From assembly GCA_963788225.1 (NCBI GenBank), contig CAWBGI010000001.1, positions 930,001 through 994,000 of the forward strand: DNA of 64,000 bases. The letters are read 5' to 3'. The position numbers and the translations under genes are program-made. The DNA comes from Sulfotelmatobacter sp963788225. GTDB taxonomy: Bacteria; Acidobacteriota; Terriglobia; Terriglobales; Acidobacteriaceae. The notes under the pieces were generated by a model. It searched no databases, was not told where the DNA came from, and was given only the letters and a program-made list of their open reading frames with translations. Of the stretch, positions 56,438 through 64,000 are shown one piece after another (position 1 is the stretch's first letter; every line of letters starts with the position of its first letter).

Positions 56438-58795
56438 GTGAGCACAGAGACGATGCCGACCACAATGGAAGTTCCCGCGCCTGAGCCTGAGACGACACGA
56501 ACGGAAAAAGCAGCGGTCGCGACGAGCGGTCGGAGTTGGTATTTCGCCTTCTTCTTTATTTCCGGGTTCTGCAGCATCCTTTATGAATTGATCTGGTTGC
56601 GCGTGGCCATGGCGGAATTTGGCGTGACCACGGCCATGGTGTCGATTGTGCTCTCCTGCTTCATGGCCGGATTAGGCATCGGCTCGTGGGCCGCGGGTCA
56701 CCTCTTGCGCAAGCACGCACGCCGTCTCACGTCTCCGCCGCTGCATCTTTACGCGATGGCCGAGCTATTCATCGGCTGTTCCGCCGTAGTTGTGCCGCTG
56801 GAATTGATGATCGGCCGCCTGGTGCTGGAGCACATCGGAAACAGTCTTTCCTTGTCGTCAACGGGTTACTACATTGCCGCCGGCGTCTGGCTGGCATGCA
56901 GTCTGATTCCATTTTGTGCATGTATGGGTGCGACCATTCCTCTGGGGATGTTCGCCATCCGCAGCGACAAACGTCTTGAGTCGCGACGCTCATTTAGTTT
57001 TCTTTATCTCGCAAATGTGATGGGAGCCGTTGCGGGAGCGCTGATTCCCTTGCTGTTTGTTGAACTGTTCGGATTCACTGTCACCCTGCGATTTGGAATG
57101 GTGCTGAATCTTGCGGTTTGCGGCACCGCAATTTGGCTCGCGAGCAAGCAAATTCCGCAGGCGGACGGCAGTAACCAGATCGAACAGGATGCCGCTGATA
57201 AACCATCGCTCGGCGTGCGCCAGATGTTTGGAGACAGCACGCTCTGGTTACTGTTCGCCACCGGTCTCACCAGCATGGGTATGGAGGTGGTTTGGACTAG
57301 AGAATATGCGATCTTTCTCGGCAATCTTGTCTACTCCTTCGCCACCATTCTGGGTGTCTATCTGGCTGCAACGTTTATCGGATCCAGTGTGTACCGCGTT
57401 TGGAGCCGCCGGCATCGTGATGAGGGCACTCTGGTCTGGCTATTCGTTTGGCTCGCCGCGCTAATTCCCCTGCTCACCGCCGACTCCCGCCTGGGGATGC
57501 TTTCGTGGTTGCGCGTGCCTCTCGGTATCGCCGCGTTCAGCGGCCTTCTTGGCTTCCTGACTCCGAGGCTGGTGGACCGTTTCTCGGAAGGCGACCCTGA
57601 CCGTGCGGGAATCGGCTATGCGGTAAATGTTGCCGGCTGTATTCTTGGTCCGCTGGTCGCCGGTTTTATTTTGTTGCCGCGTCTCGATGAGCGGCATGCT
57701 CTGACCGTGCTTGCTCTTCCCTGGTTGCTGATTGCGTCGTCGTTCGTCTTATTCCGAACTGTGCCAGTAAAACGCTTCACGCCTGCGAGTATCATCGCAT
57801 CCATTGTGATTCTGGTGGCATCGGGCGGTTTGATCTTCATGACGCGGAGTTACGTGCAACAGATTTCCGGAGCGCAGGTGCGCCGCGACAGCACCGCCAC
57901 CGTTATCGCGGGTGGTCAGGGAATGCAGAAACGCCTTTACGTGAACGGCGTGAGCATGACCTATCTGACGCCCATAACCAAGTTGATGGCCGCCATGCCC
58001 CTGGCGTTCCTCGACCATCCTCCGCAGAACGCCTTGGTCATTTGCTTCGGCATGGGTACGACGCACCGATCGGCATTGTCTTGGGGAATCGACTCCACGG
58101 TCGTAGATCTCGTTCCGAGCGTTCCGTCACTTTTCTGGTATTACCACGCAGATGCCGCGCAGGTCCTGAAGTCGCCGCACTCGCACGTTGTAGTGGACGA
58201 CGGCCGGCGTTTTCTCGAACGCACTACTGAAAAATATGACGTGATCGTAATCGACCCCCCACCGCCGGTGGAGGCGGCGGGCTCAAGCCTGCTCTACTCT
58301 CGCGAGTTCTACTATGCCGCCAAAAAGCGATTGCAGCCGGATGGCATCCTGCAGCAGTGGTACCCCGGAGGTGATCTAGCGACGACCGCCGCCATTGCCC
58401 GCTCCTTGAAAGAGTCGTTCCCTTACGTTCGTGCGTTTATCTCGATCGAGGGCATGGGCATTCACTATCTTGCGAGCCGCCGGCCCATTCCACCTCTCTC
58501 CGCCGCAGAACTCGCCAGACGCATGCCACCGAACGCCGTTTCCGACTTGGTGGAATGGGGGCCGTTTCCAACGGCCGAACAGCTGTTTGCGGCCATGCTG
58601 AAGAGAGAAGTTCCGGTTGACTGGGTCATCACCGCAGATGCAAATGCTCCGGCCATACAGGATGACCGTCCGGTCAATGAGTACTATTGGCTGCGTAATA
58701 CCGGCGCCCGGCTGCACTGGAAGTGGCTTGAACATTGCCCGGAAACTGTGGCTCTCTGGCTCTCCCGGGTTTTCGAAGGATCGAACCCTTCCTAG
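56438..58795 (+). CDS. Membrane protein fused to a spermidine-synthase-like domain
   Basis: A 785-residue fusion. The N-terminal two thirds contain about 13-14 membrane helices in a transporter-like (MFS-type) arrangement. The C-terminal part (about 485-785) is a SpeE-like Rossmann domain with the motifs VVDDGRRFLERTTEKYDVIVIDPPPPVE, here given as VVDDGRRFL and DVIVIDPPPP, followed by LLYSREFYYAAKKRL. The usual GGG(D/E)G motif is replaced by ICFGMGTTHRSAL, so true aminopropyl transfer is doubtful. Such fusions are widespread in acidobacteria but uncharacterised. The start is GTG with AAAGGAG seven bases upstream. A partial half-site pair (GGTGA-N6-TTACC, 56296) lies 127 bp upstream. Confidence 0.85.
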   Translation: MSTETMPTTMEVPAPEPETTRTEKAAVATSGRSWYFAFFFISGFCSILYELIWLRVAMAEFGVTTAMVSIVLSCFMAGLGIGSWAAGHLLRKHARRLTSPPLHLYAMAELFIGCSAVVVPLELMIGRLVLEHIGNSLSLSSTGYYIAAGVWLACSLIPFCACMGATIPLGMFAIRSDKRLESRRSFSFLYLANVMGAVAGALIPLLFVELFGFTVTLRFGMVLNLAVCGTAIWLASKQIPQADGSNQIEQDAADKPSLGVRQMFGDSTLWLLFATGLTSMGMEVVWTREYAIFLGNLVYSFATILGVYLAATFIGSSVYRVWSRRHRDEGTLVWLFVWLAALIPLLTADSRLGMLSWLRVPLGIAAFSGLLGFLTPRLVDRFSEGDPDRAGIGYAVNVAGCILGPLVAGFILLPRLDERHALTVLALPWLLIASSFVLFRTVPVKRFTPASIIASIVILVASGGLIFMTRSYVQQISGAQVRRDSTATVIAGGQGMQKRLYVNGVSMTYLTPITKLMAAMPLAFLDHPPQNALVICFGMGTTHRSALSWGIDSTVVDLVPSVPSLFWYYHADAAQVLKSPHSHVVVDDGRRFLERTTEKYDVIVIDPPPPVEAAGSSLLYSREFYYAAKKRLQPDGILQQWYPGGDLATTAAIARSLKESFPYVRAFISIEGMGIHYLASRRPIPPLSAAELARRMPPNAVSDLVEWGPFPTAEQLFAAMLKREVPVDWVITADANAPAIQDDRPVNEYYWLRNTGARLHWKWLEHCPETVALWLSRVFEGSNPS

Positions 58796-58804
58796 ACGAG
58801 CCGC

Positions 58805-59356
58805 TTATTTCCGCGTCGCCGAAACTGGTATCGGCGGCTCGACCGTACTCCGGCACGTCATGCACAGCGCACTTTCCTTGAGGTCGATCCACTCGACGGC
58901 ATGGGACGACGCCATCACGCAGCGATAGTCTTCGCAGTGCGTCAAGCTCAGAGTGTGTCCCAACTCATGAACCGCTTCCTTGATTAGGCGCTGGCGAAAA
59001 AGATCGCGGTCAGGCGGGAAGCCATAAAGCTCCTGGCGCAACCGGTGCGCCGAGAGCACTGCGCAGGGGCCGCCCATCTGCGCCTCGCCGAAAACAAAAG
59101 TGAGAATGGGGATGTACAGATCGACAGCCGCTACGCCCAACATCCGCCAGGAATCCGGCGAAAGAAAGCTGTGCATGCGTTGCAGGATTTCCGAAGAGTG
59201 GTATTGCTGCCGCTCGCCGTGGAAAGCGAACTCCGGATCCAGACGGACGGGAAGCACCTGGCAAGGGACGCAGAGAATCTCTTCGATGGCGGGACGCAGA
59301 TCTTTCAGCAGCCCGTCATCCACATTCCCGATCGGCAGCAGTTGCACAAGCTTCAT
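58805..59356 (-). CDS. Archaemetzincin-like zinc protease, Gly-to-Ser in metzincin motif
   Basis: A 183-residue protein of the archaemetzincin family. The zinc-site sequence HELGHTLSLTHCEDYRCVM follows the family pattern HEXXHXXGX3CX4CXM, except that the conserved glycine is serine. It is followed 16 residues later by CMTC, completing the second, structural zinc site. No signal peptide is seen, so it is probably cytoplasmic. It lies 9 bp after the sigma-54 regulator in the same direction and ends the minus-strand operon that begins beyond the window with HybA/NrfD subunits. It converges on the spermidine-synthase-like gene with a 9-bp gap. The substrate is unknown. Confidence 0.85.
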   Translation of the reverse strand: MKLVQLLPIGNVDDGLLKDLRPAIEEILCVPCQVLPVRLDPEFAFHGERQQYHSSEILQRMHSFLSPDSWRMLGVAAVDLYIPILTFVFGEAQMGGPCAVLSAHRLRQELYGFPPDRDLFRQRLIKEAVHELGHTLSLTHCEDYRCVMASSHAVEWIDLKESALCMTCRSTVEPPIPVSATRK

Positions 59357-59365
59357 CGCACGCCT

Positions 59366-60754
59366 TCATCGGGCAACTTCATCGGGCTTCTTCTCTCGAT
59401 CAACCGAAGTGCGAGTCCAGCCGTATTTCTTCAGCTTGTGATAGAGAGTGACACGGTCGATATCGAGAATATCGGCGGCATGGCTCTGATTGCCTCCACA
59501 CTCCTCGACCACGCGCAGAATATGTGCGCGCTCCATGTCTTCGAGAGTCTTCGATCCGTTCGTATTGCTTTGCGGCGGCTTGAAGATGAAATCCTGTTCG
59601 CGAAGCTCCGGCTCCTGCCCCACAACCATGGCACGCTCAACCGCATTCTCCAGTTCGCGAACGTTTCCCATCCAGGGTTGCTGCTGCAACGAATTCATGG
59701 CCGCAGGTGCAACCCGGGTAACGCGCTTGTTCATCGCCAGTGAGAACTTGCGTACGAAGTGGTCAACGAGTACAGGAATATCCTCGCGGCGCTCGCGCAA
59801 CGGCGGCAGTTCGATGCGGAAGACGTTGAGCCGGTAGAAAAGATCGGGACGGAACTTCCCTTCCTCGATCAATTTTTCCAGATCTTTGTTGGTGGCGGCA
59901 ATGCACCGGAAATCGACTTTGATGATTTGGTTGCCGCCTACGCGCGTGATTTCGCGCTCCTGCAGCACCCGCAGCAGATCCGTCTGTGTTTTAAGCGTGA
60001 TGTCGCCGATCTCGTCTAGAAAAACCGTACCGCCTTCAGCAATTTCGAACTTGCCTTTCTTGCGGTATTGCGCGCCCGTGAAGGCGCCTTTTTCGTGTCC
60101 GAAGAGTTCGCTTTCGAGCAGCGTCTCAGTGAGAGCGCCGCAATGAATCGCGACCAGCGGATGAAATCTTCGCGTGCTGGCCTGATGGATCGCGCGCGCC
60201 ACAAGTTCCTTGCCAGTACCACTCTCTCCAGTAATCAGCACGGAAGCATCCGTGGGACCAACCGTTTCAATGGCGTCCAGGATCTTGCGCATGGGCCCGC
60301 TTTGCCCGATCATTTCTCCGGGACGCGCCACTTCGGCGACGGTCTCGCGCAGGAGCACGTTCTCCTGCACCGTACGCTTGTGTTCGAGGGCTTTTTTCAC
60401 GAGGTGCGCAATCTCATCCGGGTCGAGCGGCTTGGTCACATAGTCATAAGCGCCGTTCTTCAGGGCTGCGACGGCGGTCTCCACCGAGGCATAACCCGTC
60501 ATCATGATCACGATGAGTTCCGGATCGACCTCGTGCATGCGACGCTGCAATTCGATTCCATCGGTGCCGTGCATTTTGATGTCGACCAGTGCCGCATCCC
60601 ATCGTTGTTCCGCCAGCCGGGTGAGCGCGTCACTGGCGTTCTCGACCGTAGTCACCGCATAGCCTTCTTCGCGAAACCATTTGCCCAGCGAATCGCGTAC
60701 GCTCAGTTCGTCGTCCACGATCAGCAATTTTCCTTGTGTGCTCACGTTACTCAC
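59366..60754 (-). CDS. Sigma-54-dependent response regulator
   Basis: A 462-residue NtrC-family regulator. It has a receiver domain with D58 (ALVDIK), an AAA+ domain with GESGTGKE (176-183) and the canonical GAFTGA loop (223-228), Walker B GTVFLDEIGD, and a C-terminal Fis-type helix-turn-helix (NQSHAADILDIDRVTLYHKL). The start is GTG overlapping the kinase stop by 4 bp (GTGA), so kinase and regulator are a cognate pair. Unlike the regulator at 33891, the contact loop is standard. Targets may include genes with sigma-54 promoters such as that at 54522; this is inference. Confidence 0.94.
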   Translation of the reverse strand: MSNVSTQGKLLIVDDELSVRDSLGKWFREEGYAVTTVENASDALTRLAEQRWDAALVDIKMHGTDGIELQRRMHEVDPELIVIMMTGYASVETAVAALKNGAYDYVTKPLDPDEIAHLVKKALEHKRTVQENVLLRETVAEVARPGEMIGQSGPMRKILDAIETVGPTDASVLITGESGTGKELVARAIHQASTRRFHPLVAIHCGALTETLLESELFGHEKGAFTGAQYRKKGKFEIAEGGTVFLDEIGDITLKTQTDLLRVLQEREITRVGGNQIIKVDFRCIAATNKDLEKLIEEGKFRPDLFYRLNVFRIELPPLRERREDIPVLVDHFVRKFSLAMNKRVTRVAPAAMNSLQQQPWMGNVRELENAVERAMVVGQEPELREQDFIFKPPQSNTNGSKTLEDMERAHILRVVEECGGNQSHAADILDIDRVTLYHKLKKYGWTRTSVDREKKPDEVAR

Positions 60755-62460
60755 CTCACTTTCAGAGCGGCATTCCCGTCGCCGACGGCCGCCAGCGGAG
60801 CCTCAGGGGCCTGACATGGCAGGTTTACCGTGAAGGTTGTGCCCCGGCCCAACTGCGATTCGACTTCGATGCGGCCACTATGCCGTTCCACGATCCCCCG
60901 GCTGATCGCCAAGCCAAGCCCAACTCCGCGCCCAGTTTCTTTTGTCGTCATAAACGGTTCGAAGATTTGCGGCAATATGTCGGGTGCGATTCCAGCCCCA
61001 TCGTCGCGAACCTGGATTACGGCTTCCGTCTCATCAAGATTCAGCCGGGTCTCGAGCCATAGATTGCCACCCTGCGGCATGGCATCAATGGCATTCATGA
61101 TCAGAGCCAGGAGGACTTGCTCGATCTGCTCAGGATCGCAGGGCACACGCGGCATGTCTTTCGCCAGCTTCAATTGCAGATCGATGCCACCCAACTCCAG
61201 CTGATGTTTGATCAGAAGAAGACAACGATCGATCACTTCATGCAGGTCAGTGGACCGCACATTCATGGGCGAAGTGCGCGAAAGCGTCAGCAGATTCTTG
61301 ATCAGTTCGCCGCAGCGACGGCTCTCTGAAGCGATCAGTTCCAGACACTGCATCGCGTCCTCGCGTTTTTCATGTTCGGTCTGGCCAGTCCCCACCCATT
61401 TGCGAAGTAACTTGGCATAAGTGAGAATGCCGGAGAGCGGGTTGTTCACCTCGTGCGCCACGACTGCAGCCATTTTGCCCAGCGAGGCCATCTTTTCCTG
61501 CTGCAGGATGTGATCGTGAGCGCTTCGCAGTTCTCTCGTCTTTTGATCGACGCGGTCCTCCAAAGTCTTTGTCCAGGTGACTATCTCTTCATTGGCCGCG
61601 CGCAACTGCAGGCTCATGCCGTTGAAGGAATGAGCCAGGTCTCCAGCCTCGTCGTCGGATCGCACCTCGATCTGGTAGCCAAGCTCTCCGCGAGCAAGAT
61701 GTTCCGTGCCGCTCTTGAGCGCCTTGATGGGTTTGCCGACCACTCTCCACACGAATAGCCAACTCAACATCGCCACCATCAGCATGGCTCCCGCCGTGTA
61801 AGCCAGCATGCGAGAACTGCTGACGGCGAGTTGCGCATCCGCTTTCGCCAGTGAGAGATTGATGTCCAGCACTCCAAGAACTTGTTGGGCCGTAGAATGC
61901 GCGTGGCAATCGGTGTTCGAGCAGCTCGGTTGATTTTCGATGGGAGTGATGATGCCCAGCACACGGCGACCGCCGCCATTGCGATAAATGCGAAAGCGGT
62001 CGGGACGATTCAGCTTCGCCAGCGGCTGCGATTGATTGTGACAGCCATAACAGGCTTCGGCTTTTTTGTCGAGAACGCGGCTGAGTTCCGCCGGATCGGT
62101 GGAGTAGCTGACCCGGCCGTCCTGGTCAAGTATGCGTACCTTGACCACGCCTTCATGGTCCGCCATGGTCCGAATCGCGTGGTAGAGTCCCTCGCGATCG
62201 TTGCGCAGCATGTAGTACGCGGTGCTGCGCTTGATGACGTCGCTGACCCGCTCGGCGCTCGCCAGGGTGGCCGCTTCCAGGTCCTGGCGGTGCAGTCGGA
62301 TGTTCAAGTATCCGAGCAGGCCGAAGATGGCAAGCATCACCGCCAGCAGCGACCCAATCAATTTTGCGCTAATGCTGTGAGCCAGCCACTTCGATCCATG
62401 ATCGGCGGGAGATGGATCGGCGGGAGACGGATCGCCGCGCTTGGGCTCAGTCTCCCGCAT
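60751..62460 (-). CDS. Sensor histidine kinase with a haem-c motif in the sensor domain
   Basis: A 569-residue kinase. A membrane helix (about 32-54) leads to a periplasmic sensor domain (about 55-215) containing CYGCH (137-141), a canonical haem-c site, and CSNTDCH (180-186), a CX4CH variant that could bind a second haem. A second helix (about 216-240), HAMP (about 240-292), coiled coil, HisKA with H336 (VVAHEVNNPL) and an ATPase domain (DDGAGI, GVGLGLAI) follow. A covalently bound haem outside the cytoplasm would let it sense redox potential, oxygen or another gas. The gene overlaps nrfD by 14 bp and the regulator by 4 bp. The N-terminus has the duplicated motif DPSPADPSPAD. Confidence 0.9.
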   Translation of the reverse strand: MRETEPKRGDPSPADPSPADHGSKWLAHSISAKLIGSLLAVMLAIFGLLGYLNIRLHRQDLEAATLASAERVSDVIKRSTAYYMLRNDREGLYHAIRTMADHEGVVKVRILDQDGRVSYSTDPAELSRVLDKKAEACYGCHNQSQPLAKLNRPDRFRIYRNGGGRRVLGIITPIENQPSCSNTDCHAHSTAQQVLGVLDINLSLAKADAQLAVSSSRMLAYTAGAMLMVAMLSWLFVWRVVGKPIKALKSGTEHLARGELGYQIEVRSDDEAGDLAHSFNGMSLQLRAANEEIVTWTKTLEDRVDQKTRELRSAHDHILQQEKMASLGKMAAVVAHEVNNPLSGILTYAKLLRKWVGTGQTEHEKREDAMQCLELIASESRRCGELIKNLLTLSRTSPMNVRSTDLHEVIDRCLLLIKHQLELGGIDLQLKLAKDMPRVPCDPEQIEQVLLALIMNAIDAMPQGGNLWLETRLNLDETEAVIQVRDDGAGIAPDILPQIFEPFMTTKETGRGVGLGLAISRGIVERHSGRIEVESQLGRGTTFTVNLPCQAPEAPLAAVGDGNAALKVR

Positions 62461-63628
62461 GGGTTAACACCGCCGTGCCAACCAAAGGTTCCGCCTTGGG
62501 CCGGAACCGTTCTCCCGTTTTGTGTTCGTCTTCGCCGAAGATCGGCAGATACTTCGCCGCCACGCCGAACAGGAAGAACCCCATCGCGACGATCATCAGC
62601 GTGATGGAAAACTCCGTCCACTTCGGCACGTAGTGATGTCCCACGTACGTCTCAAAGCCGATGAGGGCAATATTGAGGCGGTTGGTAATGAAGCCAAGCA
62701 CAGTAAAGATCGAGGCCAGATACAGGCCTTGTGGAGACAGCCTGATCTTCTTGAAGCTGAGCATGGTCATGGGAATCACAAACGTCAGCGTCAACTCGAG
62801 CCACAGGAAGTACGCTTCATAGCTCGGCCTGAAGATCTCTCTGAGCAACCCCCGGTGGAAGTAGTCCTCGACGCGCAATAGGGCGTTCACCCATAGAGCG
62901 ACCAGCAAAGCACCGCCAAGAGTGACCAGAACCGGCAGTTCAAGGTGACGGCCGAAGGCCTTCGCGCTCTGCGTGGATTCGAAGATCGTCATGGCCAGAC
63001 CAACTGCAACCGCCGAACCGAAGAACATGAACGGCAGTGCTGGCGTGTACCAGAACGGATGCAGCTTGCTCGGCATGATCAAGTAGAGCGATCCCAGGGA
63101 ACTCTGGTGCAAGGTGGAGAGCAAGATGCCCAGAACGATGAGCACTGGGTATATCTTCTTGATCCATTGGATGGGCGTTTGCAAGTTGAAGCGCTCGAAC
63201 ACGTTGGGCAGGAATTCGAAGAAGAGCACCGTCGTATAGGTCATCACGCACATGCCCACCTCGAACATGACCGAGTGCGGATTCATGTAGATGAGCTGAT
63301 GCCAGATGTACCAGGGACGGCCCAGATCGAACAGCAATCCAACGATGAACAACACATAGCCGAGGAACGCCGTTAACACCGCCGGGCGCACAACCGCGTG
63401 CAACCGCTCGACATTAAACAAATAGACTGCACCGACGATGCAGAAACCGCCCGCCGCCAGCATGACTCCGCACAAGCAGTCGAAGCCGATCCACAACCCC
63501 CAGGGGAACTGGTCGCTCATGTTTGTAGCTGCGCCCAAGCCGTGGAAGTAGCGAACATATGAGGAGTAGAGGCCCAGCACCATGATGACAATGAATACAA
63601 TTCGCCAAAAAGTAAGCTTGATCTTCAT
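62447..63628 (-). CDS. NrfD/HybB-type membrane quinone-interacting subunit
   Basis: A 393-residue integral membrane protein with about ten helices, of the NrfD/PsrC/HybB family. It exchanges electrons between the quinone pool and a periplasmic iron-sulfur partner. The N-terminal SDQFPWGLWIGFD segment is typical of HybB-like members. No haem-binding pattern was seen, as expected for this family. Its start overlaps the HybA-like stop by 4 bp (ATGA) and its stop overlaps the kinase gene, making one operon. The catalytic subunit must lie upstream of the window; a hydrogenase, an alternative reductase or a cytochrome partner are all possible. Confidence 0.92.
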   Translation of the reverse strand: MKIKLTFWRIVFIVIMVLGLYSSYVRYFHGLGAATNMSDQFPWGLWIGFDCLCGVMLAAGGFCIVGAVYLFNVERLHAVVRPAVLTAFLGYVLFIVGLLFDLGRPWYIWHQLIYMNPHSVMFEVGMCVMTYTTVLFFEFLPNVFERFNLQTPIQWIKKIYPVLIVLGILLSTLHQSSLGSLYLIMPSKLHPFWYTPALPFMFFGSAVAVGLAMTIFESTQSAKAFGRHLELPVLVTLGGALLVALWVNALLRVEDYFHRGLLREIFRPSYEAYFLWLELTLTFVIPMTMLSFKKIRLSPQGLYLASIFTVLGFITNRLNIALIGFETYVGHHYVPKWTEFSITLMIVAMGFFLFGVAAKYLPIFGEDEHKTGERFRPKAEPLVGTAVLTHAGD

Positions 63629-64000
63629 TTTGCACCCCCGTTCTTCTTCTCTTCCGCTTCAGCAGCAGCCACTTCGTCACGGCGGTGCGAAATCCAGTAG
63701 ATGCCGCCCAGGACCAACGACCACACGGGGATAAAGTCTGGAACTCTCTCCATCACCCGCCCGGTGTATTCCGGCATGGGCATGTCGCCAATCTTGGCCG
63801 ACGCGGGATAACCGAACTCTTCCACCTTCTGGCTCGACAGGATAAGGACGCAGGTTCCTGCAACTTCATGAAGACCATAAATACGAGGCAGGTAGGTGGA
63901 TGGGTTCTGACGGATCCGTTCCTGGGCTTCTTGGACGAGGTCTTCACGGTCGCCGTATTTGGTGGCGCCCGTGGGACAGATCTCGGCGCACGCCGTCTGC
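63625..64000 (-). CDS. HybA-like ferredoxin subunit, C-terminal part (gene continues past window)
   Basis: Only the last 124 codons are present. The visible part begins QTACAEICPTGATKYG, the final cluster motif of HybA/NrfC-type proteins with four 4Fe-4S clusters. It continues through DREDLVQEAQERI and GLHEVAG to a single membrane helix near the C-terminus (DFIPVWSLVLGGIYWISHRR) and a charged tail. It is the periplasmic electron-transfer partner of the NrfD/HybB protein, with a C-terminal anchor. Its stop overlaps the NrfD start by 4 bp. The N-terminal region with the other clusters and a probable Tat signal lies outside. Confidence 0.9.
   Translation of the reverse strand, partial: QTACAEICPTGATKYGDREDLVQEAQERIRQNPSTYLPRIYGLHEVAGTCVLILSSQKVEEFGYPASAKIGDMPMPEYTGRVMERVPDFIPVWSLVLGGIYWISHRRDEVAAAEAEEKKNGGAK

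Overview
The window looks like chromosomal DNA of an acidobacterium (Acidobacteriota, Koribacter/Terriglobales-like). This is inferred from gene content and style: FtsX/MacB-type permeases, several polytopic glycosyltransferase-like membrane proteins with TPRs, multihaem cytochromes with NHL beta-propellers, a NifJ next to a dihydroorotate-dehydrogenase-like gene, and HybA/HybB-type subunits. No rRNA, tRNA, CRISPR array, transposase gene or phage gene was seen.

Layout. (1) 0.1-2.7 kb: two ABC-transporter permeases. (2) 2.9-15.2 kb: a plus-strand block of large membrane proteins of the GT-C type, two membrane-anchored TPR proteins and an FAD oxidoreductase, probably a surface-glycan or protein-modification block. 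(3) 15.5-29.1 kb: a cytochrome region. Two closely similar secreted tetrahaem cytochromes (15.5 kb plus, 24.7 kb minus) flank a minus-strand operon for a PpiC-type isomerase, an outer-membrane beta-barrel, an NHL propeller, a multihaem cytochrome (11 CXXCH plus one CX3CH) and a membrane protein. A second minus unit encodes a 16-haem cytochrome and another NHL propeller. This has the parts list of an extracellular electron-transfer apparatus. (4) 29.7-35.4 kb: System II cytochrome c maturation (ResB, CcsA) in an operon with a histidine kinase and a sigma-54 response regulator. (5) 35.5-37.9 kb: an AT-richer pair of unrecognised genes, followed by an intergenic region holding four near-perfect palindromes. 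(6) 38.4-43.5 kb: hemA, a SpoIIE-type phosphatase, an AhbD-like radical SAM haem synthase and an FNR/CRP regulator. (7) 43.8-54.1 kb: anaerobic carbon metabolism: NifJ, a DHOD-like protein, MaeB and a 2-oxoacid:ferredoxin oxidoreductase (KorDABC). (8) 54.6-64 kb: a GcvH-like protein, a second phosphatase, a spermidine-synthase-like protein, an archaemetzincin, a sigma-54 regulator with a haem-c-containing kinase, and NrfD/HybA subunits running off the window.

Main observations. First, seven intergenic regions contain TGTGA and TCACA half-sites alternating at exact 11-bp steps, usually three or four in a row. They precede the regulator itself and nifJ, ahbD, maeB, korDABC, resB-ccsA, the TPR pair and the first membrane protein. 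The local regulator has FNR-like cysteines but a CRP-type recognition helix (SRETVTR), which fits these sites. Second, the three minus-strand cytochrome units share a different conserved upstream element. Third, three genes between 49.9 and 55.6 kb carry five single-base frameshifts, all of the extra-base type, which points to either a damaged locus or a poor stretch of assembly. Together the genes suggest an anaerobically controlled programme linking 2-oxoacid oxidation, ferredoxin, haem synthesis, cytochrome maturation and electron export.
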